The notes: generated by a model not told the origin, from the sequence alone. Positions 38,142-46,418 are shown, counted from the first letter of the stretch. The stretch is DNA of 64,000 nucleotides from CAVTAV01 sp963732795 (GCA_963732795.1 CAVTAV010000001.1:1-64000); one strand, 5' to 3'. Numbers and translations are program-made.

Positions 38142-38155
38142 TTGATCTCAATCAA
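38142..38155. promoter_or_regulatory. FNR/FixK-type binding site
   Basis: TTGATCTCAATCAA is a perfect TTGAT-N4-ATCAA palindrome, the consensus of FNR/FixK regulators responding to oxygen limitation. Centred near 38148, it would place a class II start near 38107 on the minus strand, about 80 bases before the glycosyltransferase ATG (38024). On the plus strand it would drive a start near 38190, in front of the terminator at 38213. Confidence 0.7.
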
Positions 38156-38173
38156 GGCACAAGCGGCCCGGAT

Positions 38174-38242
38174 GGGGTCTATTCGTCCAAGTCACACCCT
38201 GAGACCCCTCTTGGCCGGAACGTAAGTTCCGGCCTTTTTCTT
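38174..38242 (+). ncRNA. Candidate structured small RNA ending in an intrinsic terminator
   Basis: A stem GGGGTCT...AGACCCC with a loop of about 20 bases is followed five bases later by the terminator hairpin. No coding sequence ends before it on the plus strand, so the terminator has no obvious gene to serve. The 5' end is unknown and could lie near 38190 or further upstream. I do not recognise a known RNA family. It may instead be an attenuator for the 38378 gene. Confidence 0.4.
38213..38242 (+). terminator. Rho-independent terminator
   Basis: GGCCGGAAC at 38213-38221, loop GTAA, then GTTCCGGCC at 38226-38234 form a perfect 9-bp stem followed by TTTTTCTT. This is a textbook intrinsic terminator on the plus strand. 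Confidence 0.85.
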
Positions 38243-38377
38243 ACGGGGCCGATCCGGCGCAAGCCGAGGTGGATGCTGCCTCAGCTACGTGGTCATGCCT
38301 ATTGATAGCTCCGGGTTTATTGACGGCTCAACATCGCCAATTTAATGTCATCGCGAATGATAAGGGGGAGAATTAGC

Positions 38378-39607
38378 GTGCGAATTGCAGGAAAGGCGGT
38401 GGCTTTTGCCGCGACTGCCCTTATTGCCGTAGGCCTTTCCGCCGCGGCGTATGGTCAGCTCTTCATGCCGTCATGGTGGCCCAAATCCTCCAAGGAGGTG
38501 CCGGCCGGCGTGAAACCGCTGGACGTGGATATCTTCACCACGAAGAATTTCTACAAGGACTGGAAGCACTGGATGGACCCCCGGTACTACCGGTGCAACA
38601 CGCCCTACCAACTCATGGATATGTGGAGCCGCGGCACCGTGGGAGATTGGGGCGACTGCAAGCTGGACCGCCCGCTCGACAAGATCATTACCCCCTATCC
38701 TTATAAGAGCGCCGAGGAGCAATACAACGCGCTGATGGCCAAGGCCAAGGAGCATGGCGGCCCGAACCATTACACACGCGCCAACATGCCGGTGTTCGAC
38801 GGTTGGTACGTCAAGGAGTTCCTGGGGCGCAGCCAATGGATCAACGGCACCGACATGCAGGTGCCCACCATCCTGTCGCTGCTGACGCCGGAATACCGCA
38901 AGCGCATGGTCCAGCTCAACTATTACGAGGCCGTGGCCAACGCGCCCCAGTGGAGCGCGGCGTTCTGCTACCCGGAGGGCTTCCTGCGCTGGTGGTATGT
39001 CCATGCCACGCGCCAGATCGAGGTCATCTCAACGCCGGACGAGGTGCAGTTCCTGGCCGGCGTGGCGGACAATTTCCTGCGTAAGATTCTGATCGATCAG
39101 AAGCATGTGCAGCAGGTACCGCAATGGTACGGCGAGACGGTTGGTTTCTGGGACGGCAAGACCCTGATCGCCTGGACCAAGAACGTCCGCGGCTGGCAGA
39201 TGACCCATGGCATGTTCGAATTCAGCAACTCCATGGAGACCATCGAGAAGATCCACCTGTCGGATGACGGCAAGCACCTCATCACCGAGACGACCTTCTA
39301 TGACCCCGAGGCCCTGAAGGTTCCGGTGACCATGACCGCGACGTGGAATCGGATATCCGACATCAATTCGGATCACCGTCACCAGTTCGTGGAATGCCGG
39401 ACGAGCAGCCAGATCGTCGACGGCCCCGACGGGCGGCCGACGCAGCTTCTGCCCTTCGACGACGGCTATATCGATTTCTTCGGCCGGCCCTGGGCACAGG
39501 ATTGGACGGAGCATTTCGAGAAGGACTGGGACATACCGGAAATTCCGGACGATATCCCCGGCGAGCCGAAGTCGTTGCCCGGGCCCTCTTTAAGCGCGGA
39601 TAAATGA
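38378..39607 (+). CDS. Secreted hypothetical protein, about 409 aa, partner of DUF6152 gene
   Basis: The start is placed at GTG 38378 because AAGGGGGAG lies 7 bases before it; an in-frame ATG at 38345 has no such site. A signal peptide follows (AVAFAATALIAVGLSAAAYG). The mature protein is rich in Trp, Tyr and His (PSWWPKSSKEVPAGVKPLDV, FYKDWKHWMDPRYYRC, YPEGFLRWWYVHA, GETVGFWDGKTLIAWTKNVR). The last segment resembles the beta-rich repeats of secreted proteins of unknown function often encoded next to DUF6152 genes in hydrocarbon- and steroid-degrading proteobacteria. The exact function is unknown; it may be a periplasmic or outer membrane component. The DUF6152 gene follows 38 bases later. 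Confidence 0.7.
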   Translation: MRIAGKAVAFAATALIAVGLSAAAYGQLFMPSWWPKSSKEVPAGVKPLDVDIFTTKNFYKDWKHWMDPRYYRCNTPYQLMDMWSRGTVGDWGDCKLDRPLDKIITPYPYKSAEEQYNALMAKAKEHGGPNHYTRANMPVFDGWYVKEFLGRSQWINGTDMQVPTILSLLTPEYRKRMVQLNYYEAVANAPQWSAAFCYPEGFLRWWYVHATRQIEVISTPDEVQFLAGVADNFLRKILIDQKHVQQVPQWYGETVGFWDGKTLIAWTKNVRGWQMTHGMFEFSNSMETIEKIHLSDDGKHLITETTFYDPEALKVPVTMTATWNRISDINSDHRHQFVECRTSSQIVDGPDGRPTQLLPFDDGYIDFFGRPWAQDWTEHFEKDWDIPEIPDDIPGEPKSLPGPSLSADK

Positions 39608-39645
39608 CACTATATGATTGTAGTTTGGAAACGAGGCATTCACGC

Positions 39646-40116
39646 ATGAACACATGGCTGTCTAGAAACTGGAAGATTGCCGGCGCCTGCGCCACGGTTC
39701 TGGCCGTGCTGGCCGCAACGCCCGCCGTCGCCCATCATTCCTTCGCGATGTACGACACCACCAAGTCCAAGACGCTGACGGGCATGCTCACCCGCTTTTT
39801 GCCGGGCGCCAACCATGCCCAAATCCTGTTCAGCCTGGTGGACGAGAACGGCAAGGTCGTTCTCAACGACAAGGGCAAGCCGGTCATGTGGGGCGTGGAG
39901 ACGGGTCCCGCCGCGAATATCGCGTCCAAGGGCGTCACGGTGAAAGCGTTCCCGCCGGGGACCATCATCACCGTAACCCTGCACCCTCTGAGAGACGGCC
40001 GCAACTTCGGCACCCTCGCCCGCGGCGCCGGCATCATTAAATGCGGCACGGTCTTCCCCAAGGGCGGCTGCACGGAAAAGACCGGCGAAGTCTTCATGGA
40101 ACAAGCGCCGCAATAG
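39646..40116 (+). CDS. DUF6152 family secreted protein, 156 aa
   Basis: A signal peptide (GACATVLAVLAATPAVAHH) ends just before HHSFAMYDTTKSKTLTGMLT, the hallmark of DUF6152. The mature N-terminal His pair could bind metal. The later part reads RFLPGANHAQILFSLVDENG, VETGPAANIASKGVTVKAFP and GTIITVTLHPLRDGR, an OB-like beta barrel. A start at 39604 is possible in frame, but ATG 39646 gives a proper signal peptide. The function is unknown. A terminator follows at 40146. Confidence 0.8.
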   Translation: MNTWLSRNWKIAGACATVLAVLAATPAVAHHSFAMYDTTKSKTLTGMLTRFLPGANHAQILFSLVDENGKVVLNDKGKPVMWGVETGPAANIASKGVTVKAFPPGTIITVTLHPLRDGRNFGTLARGAGIIKCGTVFPKGGCTEKTGEVFMEQAPQ

Positions 40117-40145
40117 CGACGGCGCTCGGATTTCGGAATGCAAGA

Positions 40146-40180
40146 GGCCGGAACGAAAGTCCCGGCCTTCTTTCTTTCTC
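40146..40180 (+). terminator. Intrinsic terminator after the DUF6152 gene
   Basis: GGCCGGAAC, loop GAAA, GTCCCGGCC with one bulge forms a stable hairpin followed by TTCTTTCTTTCT, about 30 bases beyond the DUF6152 stop codon. Confidence 0.8.
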
Positions 40181-40213
40181 GGGCCTCGCCAATCACGCCG
40201 TAGCGTAAGCGAA

Positions 40214-40290
40214 TGGTCGGAGTGAGTGGATTCGAACCACCGGCCCCTGCCTCCCGAAGACAGTGCTCTACCAGGCTGAGCTACACTCCG
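40214..40290 (-). tRNA. tRNA-Pro (anticodon CGG)
   Basis: On the minus strand CGGAGTGTAGCTCAGCCTGG begins at 40290. The anticodon stem CTGTC/GGCAG encloses the loop TTCGGGA with anticodon CGG. The T arm reads GGTTCGAATCC, and the acceptor CACTCCG pairs with CGGAGTG, followed by A and an encoded CCA at 40216-40214. The C1 start is typical of bacterial tRNA-Pro. It is 73 bases from the ispB stop. Confidence 0.95.
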
Positions 40291-40363
40291 TACCGTGAAG
40301 CGGCGATCCTTATAACGCGCGACTTTGGCCGCGGCAAGGCAGCCGAGGCGACAAAAAGTGGGA

Positions 40364-41401
40364 TCAATAGGCCCGTTCGATGCAGAAATCGACGATGCCG
40401 GCCAGCGCGGCCTTTTCCGGCGAGTCCGGGAAGATTGCTAAGGCGTCACGGGCCATGGCGCCGTAATGCCGCGCCCGCTCGACCGAATCGCGGAGCGCGC
40501 CGTGGCGCTCCATAAGGGCGATGGCGTGCTCGAGGTCGCTCTCTTCCTGCTCGCCGAGCTCCAGGGTCCGGCGCCAGAAGCCGCGCTCTTCCTCGTCGCC
40601 CCGGCGGAAGGCCAGAACCACGGGGAGGGTGATCTTGCCCTCACGGAAATCGTCGCCGATGGTCTTGCCGAGGGTGGCCTGCTTAGCGGAGTAGTCCAGC
40701 ATGTCGTCGACGATTTGGAAGGCGATGCCGAGATTCTTGCCGAAGCTCTCCAGCGCGTTCTGCTCGACCGCATGGCGGTTGGCGACCACCGCCCCGACCT
40801 CGCAGGCAGCGGCGAACAGGGCGGCTGTCTTGGAGGAAACCACTTCCAGATAGGCGTCCTCGGTGGTCTCGGTGTCGTTGGAGGTGACGAGCTGCAGCAC
40901 CTCGCCCTCGGCGATGACGGCCGAGGCGTTGCTCAGGATGTCGAGAACCGCTAGCGAGCCGTCCTCGACCATGAGCTGGAAGGCGCGGGCGAACAGGAAG
41001 TCGCCGACGAGCACGCTCGCCTGGTTGCCCCAGACCACATTGGCCGTCTCCTGGCCACGGCGAAGATCGCTCTCGTCCACGACGTCGTCATGGAGGAGGG
41101 TGGCGGTGTGGATGAACTCGACCGCGCCGGCCAGCTTGATATGCCGGTCGCCCTCATAGCCGCACATCCGGGCCGAGGCGAGGGTGAGCATGGGCCGGAT
41201 GCGCTTGCCGCCCGAGGCGATCAGATGCCCCGCGAGCTGAGGGATCAGCGCGACCGGGCTTTCCATCCGGCGGAGAATCAGTTCGTTGACGTTCTTGAGA
41301 TCGCCCGCGACGAGCTTCTTGAGCTGCTCGACCGCATCGTGCCCGCGTGCCGGAACCCGGCGTTCGTTTTCAAGGGAAACGACGATTCCCAAGGCATCCA
41401 T
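40364..41401 (-). CDS. ispB: Polyprenyl (octaprenyl/decaprenyl) diphosphate synthase
   Basis: The enzyme chains isopentenyl units onto farnesyl diphosphate to make the ubiquinone side chain. The first Asp-rich motif LLHDDVVDESDLRRG lies near residue 102, with GGKRIRPMLTLASARMCG before it. The second motif FQIVDDMLDYS lies near residue 230, followed by GKTIGDDFREGKITLPVVLA. The length of 345 residues is typical of the long-chain type. The chain length is not readable from sequence by eye; alphaproteobacteria usually make Q10. The frame is intact. Confidence 0.93.
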   Translation of the reverse strand: MDALGIVVSLENERRVPARGHDAVEQLKKLVAGDLKNVNELILRRMESPVALIPQLAGHLIASGGKRIRPMLTLASARMCGYEGDRHIKLAGAVEFIHTATLLHDDVVDESDLRRGQETANVVWGNQASVLVGDFLFARAFQLMVEDGSLAVLDILSNASAVIAEGEVLQLVTSNDTETTEDAYLEVVSSKTAALFAAACEVGAVVANRHAVEQNALESFGKNLGIAFQIVDDMLDYSAKQATLGKTIGDDFREGKITLPVVLAFRRGDEEERGFWRRTLELGEQEESDLEHAIALMERHGALRDSVERARHYGAMARDALAIFPDSPEKAALAGIVDFCIERAY

Positions 41402-41502
41402 CCCTAATTTGTTTCTCTTATCTCAGGCGGCTGAGCATAGAAGGGGGGTCCGAGTGTGGTCAAGTCAAGACGGCGCGGGTGAGGCACGGCCGAAACGCGC
41501 GT

Positions 41503-41889
41503 CTAGAGGGCATTCAGAACCTTTTCGAGCCGTTCCCGAACCCGGTTCGCGAGGTCCGTGAGCTTATCGTTGCCGATCGATTTCATCGCGTCGACCGGGT
41601 CCATGGCGGAGACCTCGACCTCGCCGGGCTTCATCTCCTGCACGACGACGTTGCAGGGCAGCAGCACGCCGACCTTGTCCTCCGCCTGGAGGGCCTCATG
41701 AGCCAAAGGCGGATTGCAGGCGCCGAGGATGCGGTAGGGGCGGAAATCGACATTCAGTTTCTTGTGAAGCGTCGCCTTGACGTCGATATCGGTCAGGATG
41801 CCGAAGCCTTCCGCCTTGAGGGCGTTGGTGACGGCCTCGATTGCCTGATCGAAAGGGAGGGGGACGGTCTTGGTCATATGAAAGCTCAT
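41503..41889 (-). CDS. DUF302 domain protein, 128 aa
   Basis: MSFHMTKTVPLPFDQAIEAV, TNALKAEGFGILTDIDVKAT, the family core YRILGACNPPLAHEALQAED, and VGVLLPCNVVVQE identify DUF302. These small cytosolic proteins bind metal or small ligands through the conserved Cys residues and are often induced in copper or redox stress. It is divergent from the Met-rich lipoprotein gene, and a near-perfect FNR-type box lies between them, about 105 bases from this start. Confidence 0.88.
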   Translation of the reverse strand: MSFHMTKTVPLPFDQAIEAVTNALKAEGFGILTDIDVKATLHKKLNVDFRPYRILGACNPPLAHEALQAEDKVGVLLPCNVVVQEMKPGEVEVSAMDPVDAMKSIGNDKLTDLANRVRERLEKVLNAL

Positions 41890-41992
41890 GGGACGGCCTC
41901 GCGGGGCTTGGAGGAGGGCGGATCGACGTTACGTCTTATGTAGGAGCGCCGACGGGCGTTCGCCAGGGCCGATCCGCGCGAGACCAGGTGGT

Positions 41993-42006
41993 TTGATCCC
42001 GCTCAA
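41993..42006. promoter_or_regulatory. FNR/FixK-type binding site, one mismatch
   Basis: TTGATCCCGCTCAA fits TTGAT-N4-ATCAA with one mismatch (C for A) and fits the looser TTGA-N6-TCAA consensus fully. It lies between the divergent DUF302 gene (start 41889) and Met-rich lipoprotein gene (start 42093), so it could control both. Confidence 0.55.
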
Positions 42007-42092
42007 AGCGCGCCCGTGAAGTCGGTGCCTAAATGACGTCCAACGTCGATTTTCGTCCTAGATCGTGTCATTTCCTTCGAAAGGAGTGCGCC

Positions 42093-42650
42093 ATGTCGTC
42101 CAAACTTGTCGCGATTTCCGCTGCCGCTCTGTTGTTCACTGCCTGCGGCCCGGCCGTCGGCGCCGAGAACGTCCCTCCCGACAACCAAGCCCAGCAATCC
42201 GCCCCCGCTCCCTATATGATGGGCCCCGGCTATGGCCAGATGATGGGCTACGGACGCATGGGGTACGGCCCGATGGGTCCCGGCATGATGGGCCAGGGCT
42301 ACATGATGGGCCCCGGCATGATGGGGTATGGTCCGGGCGGCACTATGATGGGCCGGGGGATGATGGGCGGCGGCATGATGGGGTATGGTCCCGGTTATGG
42401 CCAGGGCTACGGTCCCGGATACGGCCCGATGATGGGCCATCCGGTCCAGCCCCTGGATCTCTCCGTGTCCGACGTGAAGACAAATCTCGAGCGCTGGCTG
42501 GCCCTGAGAGGCAATCCGAATCTTAAAGTCGGCAAGGTCAAGGAGATGGACAAGAACACCATCTCGGCCGAAATCGTTACCAAGGACAATTCTCTCGTCC
42601 GGCGCTACGAGATCGACCGGGCGACGGGCTTCGTGCGGGCGGTGGGGTAA
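42093..42650 (+). CDS. Met/Gly-rich copper-associated lipoprotein with PepSY-like C-terminus, 185 aa
   Basis: The start ATG at 42093 has AAGGAG 9 bases upstream. A lipobox LFTAC gives a lipoprotein with Cys near residue 17. Residues about 40-125 are repeats of MMGPGYG, MGYGPMG and GMMGYGPG type, rich in Met pairs able to bind Cu(I). The C-terminal 60 residues (LDLSVSDVKTNLERWLAL, GNPNLKVGKVKEM, RRYEIDRATGFVR) resemble a PepSY-type fold. It is probably anchored in the periplasm and may store or pass on copper for the nearby copABCD genes. The Gly/Met region is low-complexity, so homology calls there are weak. Confidence 0.75.
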   Translation: MSSKLVAISAAALLFTACGPAVGAENVPPDNQAQQSAPAPYMMGPGYGQMMGYGRMGYGPMGPGMMGQGYMMGPGMMGYGPGGTMMGRGMMGGGMMGYGPGYGQGYGPGYGPMMGHPVQPLDLSVSDVKTNLERWLALRGNPNLKVGKVKEMDKNTISAEIVTKDNSLVRRYEIDRATGFVRAVG

Positions 42651-42711
42651 GGACCCGTCGTCCGAGCGAGGAGGCTGGCGCCAACACGGCTATGCAGTAA
42701 GGAGCAAGCCA

Positions 42712-43062
42712 ATGAATAGAATACCCGGAACTATCCTTGCCGTCGCTTCGGCTGCGCTCGTCCTCGCACCGAGCGCGGCCTTCGCCCAGAGATACGGCTA
42801 TGGGCCCAACATGATGTGGTCCGGAAGTGGAGGGTACGGCATGTTTCTCGGGCCCCTCTTCCTCATCCTGATTCTCGTCGCGGGATTCGCGGCGGTGATT
42901 CTGCTGGTGCGCTGGCTCGGCCCGTCGGGCAACGGCCAGATCCACCATCACCACCTGTCGTCTCCGCCCAAGATGCCCCTCGATATCCTCAAGGAGCGCT
43001 TTGCCCGAGGCGAGATCGACAAGGACGAGTTCGAGGAACGCCGCAAGATCCTTGGCGATTGA
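42712..43062 (+). CDS. SHOCT-domain small membrane protein, 116 aa
   Basis: A signal-like helix (AVASAALVLAPSAAFAQR), then YGYGPNMMW, a second membrane helix (GPLFLILILVAGFAAVILLV) and a His-rich patch HHHHLSS. The C-terminus has the SHOCT motif DILKERFARGEIDKDEFEER. It lies 61 bases after the Met-rich lipoprotein gene and is likely cotranscribed. The motif usually ends membrane proteins of unknown oligomer-related role. It is convergent with copB, whose stop is only 6 bases away. Confidence 0.8.
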   Translation: MNRIPGTILAVASAALVLAPSAAFAQRYGYGPNMMWSGSGGYGMFLGPLFLILILVAGFAAVILLVRWLGPSGNGQIHHHHLSSPPKMPLDILKERFARGEIDKDEFEERRKILGD

Positions 43063-43068
43063 TGTCCG

Positions 43069-43749
43069 CTAATATTCCAGCCTGACCCCTGTCACGAAAG
43101 CGAGGGTGCCGGCGCGTTCGCCGGCCATCCGAGCAAAATCGGCCGTGTCGCCCACCTTGCGGGTCCAGGTGACGCCGATGTAGGGGGCGACTTCCTGGCG
43201 GATTTTGTAACGCAGGCGCAAATCCAGCGAGAAATCCGAGAGGCCCTGGCCGGTTTGGAGCGCGGGAATACCCTGGAACGCGATGTTGATCTCGGTGCGC
43301 GGCTGCAGGATCAGCCGCTCGGTGATCAGCATGTCGTATTCCGCCTCGATACGGGCCGTCACGTCGCCCTTCTGGCTGACGAACATGTCGGCCGTAACCT
43401 CGAACCATCCCGGCGCGATACCCTCGAGGCCGATGACCGCATGGGTGCGGTCAGGCCCCGCACCGAAGTCCTGGCGCGCGCCCGCCTGGAAATCCCAGAA
43501 CGGCGCGATGGCATGGCTCCAGAGAAGCTCCGCCTCGCCGTCCTCGACCGTGCCGTCGGTGACGCTTCCTTCGGTCCTGAACCAGGCCTTGTTCAAATCC
43601 TTGCCGAGCCAGGCATTGGCGTCCCAGAGGAAAGCGTCCTTGCCCTGGCCGGTCTGATACTCAAGCCGGTCGGTCCAGGCCGAGAACACCAAGGGCTGCG
43701 GCTCCAACGCGTGGGCCGACAGCGGAACCAGCGCGCCGATCGCCGCCAA
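43069..43749 (-). CDS. copB: Copper resistance outer membrane protein CopB, 5' end uncertain
   Basis: A beta-barrel of the CopB/PcoB family. It reads VFSAWTDRLEYQTGQGKDAF, LWDANAWLGKDLNKAWFRTE, VEDGEAELLWSHAIAPFWDF and QAGARQDFG, and ends GTLAFVTGVRLEY. The only start in the main frame is a TTG at 43749, which gives MAAIGALVPLSAHALEP, a signal peptide lacking a basic end. In another frame, MKARFL begins at a TTG (43766) overlapping the copA stop. Joined, they make a normal signal peptide, so a frame change at about 43752 is likely. Length about 227 residues plus the missing leader. It follows copA directly. Confidence 0.82.
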   Translation of the reverse strand: MAAIGALVPLSAHALEPQPLVFSAWTDRLEYQTGQGKDAFLWDANAWLGKDLNKAWFRTEGSVTDGTVEDGEAELLWSHAIAPFWDFQAGARQDFGAGPDRTHAVIGLEGIAPGWFEVTADMFVSQKGDVTARIEAEYDMLITERLILQPRTEINIAFQGIPALQTGQGLSDFSLDLRLRYKIRQEVAPYIGVTWTRKVGDTADFARMAGERAGTLAFVTGVRLEY

Positions 43750-43762
43750 AGGAAGCGCGCCT

Positions 43763-45534
43763 TCAAGACAGCACCGTCCCGTCGCGGCTCACGCGCACGA
43801 CCCGGAACATCCCGGCCATCATGTGGTAGAGGAAATGGCAGTGGAACGCCCAGTCGCCGAGGGCAGTGGCCGAAATATTCGCCGAGACCTTGCCGCCGGG
43901 CATAACATTGATGGTGTGCTTGCGCGGATTGTGGGTGCCCGCCCCGGTGTCCGTGTCCATGAACATGCCGTGGAGATGGATCGGGTGGTTCATCATGGTA
44001 TCGTTGACCAGGGTTAGCCTGAGCCGCTCGCCATAGAGGAACGGAATCGGCTTCTTGACCTCCCAATAGGTCCTGCCGTCGAACGACCACATATATCGTT
44101 CCATATTGCCGGTCAGATGGATGACGAGCTCGCGTCCGGGCGGGCGCTGGTCGGCGAGGGGGGTGAGGCATTTGAGGTCCTTGTAGACCAGCACCCGGTG
44201 CCCGACATCGGCGAGCCCGATCGGCGGATCGCCGAGCCGGTCCTGCGGCGACGGCGCGCGCATATCGACGCCGACTCCGCCGATATCCTTCGCTTCCTCG
44301 ACCGGGATCTTGGCCATCGGCATGTCGTGGCCGCCATGATCCATCGAGCCGTGCTCGGCGGATTTCTCGTCCATTTTCATGCCCGCCATGCCGCTCATAT
44401 TCCCCATTCCCATGTCCTTCATGGTGAGGAGGGGGCGGGGGCGCAGCTTGGGAATCTCGGCCGACATGCCGGCGCGCGGGGCGAGCGTGCCGCGGGCGTA
44501 ACCGCTGCGGTCCATGCTTTCGGCGAAGATGGTGAAGGCCTTGTCCGCTTGCGGGGTCACGATGACGTCATAGGTCTCGGCGACGGCGATCTGGAACTCG
44601 TCCACGGTGACGGGCTCGACATTCTGGCCGTCAGCCTGAACCACGGTCAGCGGTAGGCCGGGAATGCGGACGTTGAAATAGGTCATGGACGAAGCGTTGA
44701 TGAACCGGAGCCGCACCCGCTCGCCCGGCTTGAACAGCGCGGTCCAGTTGGACTCGGGCCCGCGTCCGTTCATGAGGTAGGTATAGGCCGCGCCGGTGAT
44801 ATCCAGGATGTCGGTCGGGTCCATGCGCATGGCGCCCCAGGCCTGACGGTCCTTGAGCGCGGCGTCGAGGCCGTGTTTGTCGACGTCGCGAAAGAAGTCC
44901 ACCATCGTGCGGTGCTGGCGGTTGTAATACTCGGAATGCCGCTTGAGCCGTTTGAAGATCGATATCGGATTCTCGAAGGTCCAGTCGGTGAGCTGAACCA
45001 CGTATTCGCGGTCGTAGGCGACCGGATCCTCGTCCGCCGGATCGATGACGAGCGGGCCGTAAAGGCCGGTCTGCTCCTGGAACCGGGCGTGGCTGTGGTA
45101 CCAGTAGGTCCCGCTCTGCTTGAGGCGGTAGCGGTAGGTGAATGTCTCGCCCGCAGCAATGCCCGGATAGCTGATTTCCGGCACGCCGTCCATATCCGCC
45201 GGGACCAAAAGCCCGTGCCAATGGATCGACGTGTCTGATCGCCATCTTGTTGTGGACGCGAATTGTGACGTCCTCGCCCTCGCGGAACCGCACCAGCGGC
45301 CCCGGCACCGTGCCGTTGATGACGGTGGCGTCGCCCGTCTTGCCGTCCACATCCCAGGGCCCGTTGCTGATCGTGAGGTCGAAGAGGTTCGGCTCGGTCG
45401 GCTTGAGGGCTTCGAGAGCCCCAGGCGGTCTTGGCCCAGCCGGGCAGGAGGGCCTCGGCGCCGAGATAGAGGCCGAGGCCGGAAGCCGCGCGCATCAGGG
45501 CGCGGCGCGTCAAATGTTTGTCCTTGGTCTTCAT
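43763..45534 (-). CDS. copA: Periplasmic multicopper oxidase CopA, frame-disrupted near its 5' end
   Basis: The N-terminus MKTKDKHLTRRALMRAASGL has a twin-arginine motif. Cupredoxin copper sites are visible: IHWHGLL, YWYHSHARFQEQTGLYGPLV, HPIHLHGMFMD and HCHFLYHMMAGMF. A Met-rich insert (MKDMGMGNMSGMAGMKMDE) precedes GSMDHGGHD. The protein oxidises Cu(I) in the periplasm and supports copper tolerance. The leader is in one frame, the segment TVINGTVPGPLVRFREGEDV in a second, and the rest from about 45235 in a third, so two single-base insertions lie near 45415 and 45235. The start ATG at 45534 lies 11 bases from copD. Confidence 0.9.
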
Positions 45535-45545
45535 GGGGAGAGTCC

Positions 45546-46418
45546 TTAATCGAGCGTCGGCGGACCGACGATCGTCGTGAATGTGGCGGTGATCAGCAGG
45601 ATCAGCCCGACGACGAGCATTTCGGCGAGAATCGAGCGGCGAAGGGCAATCACCGCGGACGCATCGCCCGCCTCGAGGCGCGGGGTGAGGCGCAGCTTGT
45701 TGAGGGCCGCGAGGGTCAGCAAAAGCGCGACGAGCAAAAGCTTGCCGAGCACCAGCCGTCCGTAATCCGAGGTCAGCATGGCCGCCGGATCGCCGATCAG
45801 AAGCCACAGCAATACGACGCCGGCCGCGACCAGCGCCGCTACGACATAAAGCGCAATACGGCTGAACGCGTCGGCAATCGCACCGAGACGGCCGACATCG
45901 GCCGAGCCCGTCAACTGCCACAGCGGATAGAGCGCCCCGACCCAATAAGTCAGGCCCAGGAGATGGATCACGAGGAGCCCGTCGCCGAAGGGTCTCGGCT
46001 CCACCGCGCGGGCGTGGCCGATAAGCGCGAAGGAAACGCAGACGAAGGCGATGCCCGTTACGAGGCCGATGAATCGCAGGCGCGGAACATAGAAGCCGAC
46101 CGCCGCTACGAGGAGACCGATTAGACGCAAGGCGGTGGCGCGGCCTTCCCCGGCCTTGACGACGATGCCGATCAAGGTCCCGTTGGCAAGGTCGCTCAGG
46201 TCGCCGCCGAGCATGCCCGAGATGATCGGAATGCGGGCGGCGCTCGCCAGGGCCGCCACGCCGATACCGGCGAGACCGGCCCGTATCAGCCGGTCGCGCT
46301 CCTCGGGCGTCAGGGAATCGCCGAACAGCACCAGGAACAGTCCCGCGCCGGGCGCGGCGAGGGAGGCGCCATAGGTGAGCGCCTTGGCGATTACCGCGGC
46401 CGCTTGCCAGCCGTCCAC
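45546..46418 (-). CDS. copD: Copper resistance protein CopD, 290 aa
   Basis: An inner membrane protein of eight to nine helices. It opens MDGWQAAAVIAKALTYGASL, then GAGLFLVLFGDSLTPEE. The family core VIHLLGLTYWVGALYPLWQL carries a conserved His, followed by DYGRLVLGKLLLVALLLTLA and NKLRLTPRLEAGD. CopD works with CopC in copper uptake or delivery across the inner membrane. The frame is intact and both neighbours are close (copC 17 bases upstream, copA 11 bases downstream), so it is in the operon. Confidence 0.9.
   Translation of the reverse strand: MDGWQAAAVIAKALTYGASLAAPGAGLFLVLFGDSLTPEERDRLIRAGLAGIGVAALASAARIPIISGMLGGDLSDLANGTLIGIVVKAGEGRATALRLIGLLVAAVGFYVPRLRFIGLVTGIAFVCVSFALIGHARAVEPRPFGDGLLVIHLLGLTYWVGALYPLWQLTGSADVGRLGAIADAFSRIALYVVAALVAAGVVLLWLLIGDPAAMLTSDYGRLVLGKLLLVALLLTLAALNKLRLTPRLEAGDASAVIALRRSILAEMLVVGLILLITATFTTIVGPPTLD

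Larger units (their letters stand above)
38025..38377. other. Divergent intergenic region with FNR box and terminator
   Basis: The 353 bases between the glycosyltransferase (minus) and the secreted protein gene (plus) contain no protein gene. They hold the FNR-type box at 38142, an inverted repeat GGGGTCT/AGACCCC at about 38174-38208, and a rho-independent terminator at 38213-38242 on the plus strand. The promoter of the 38378 gene should lie between about 38243 and 38365. Confidence 0.6.

Noticed and set aside
38025..38377. SRP 4.5S RNA or other known housekeeping RNA
   Set aside because: The conserved GGAA/AGCAG loop sequence of SRP RNA was not found and the hairpins do not match other RNAs I know.
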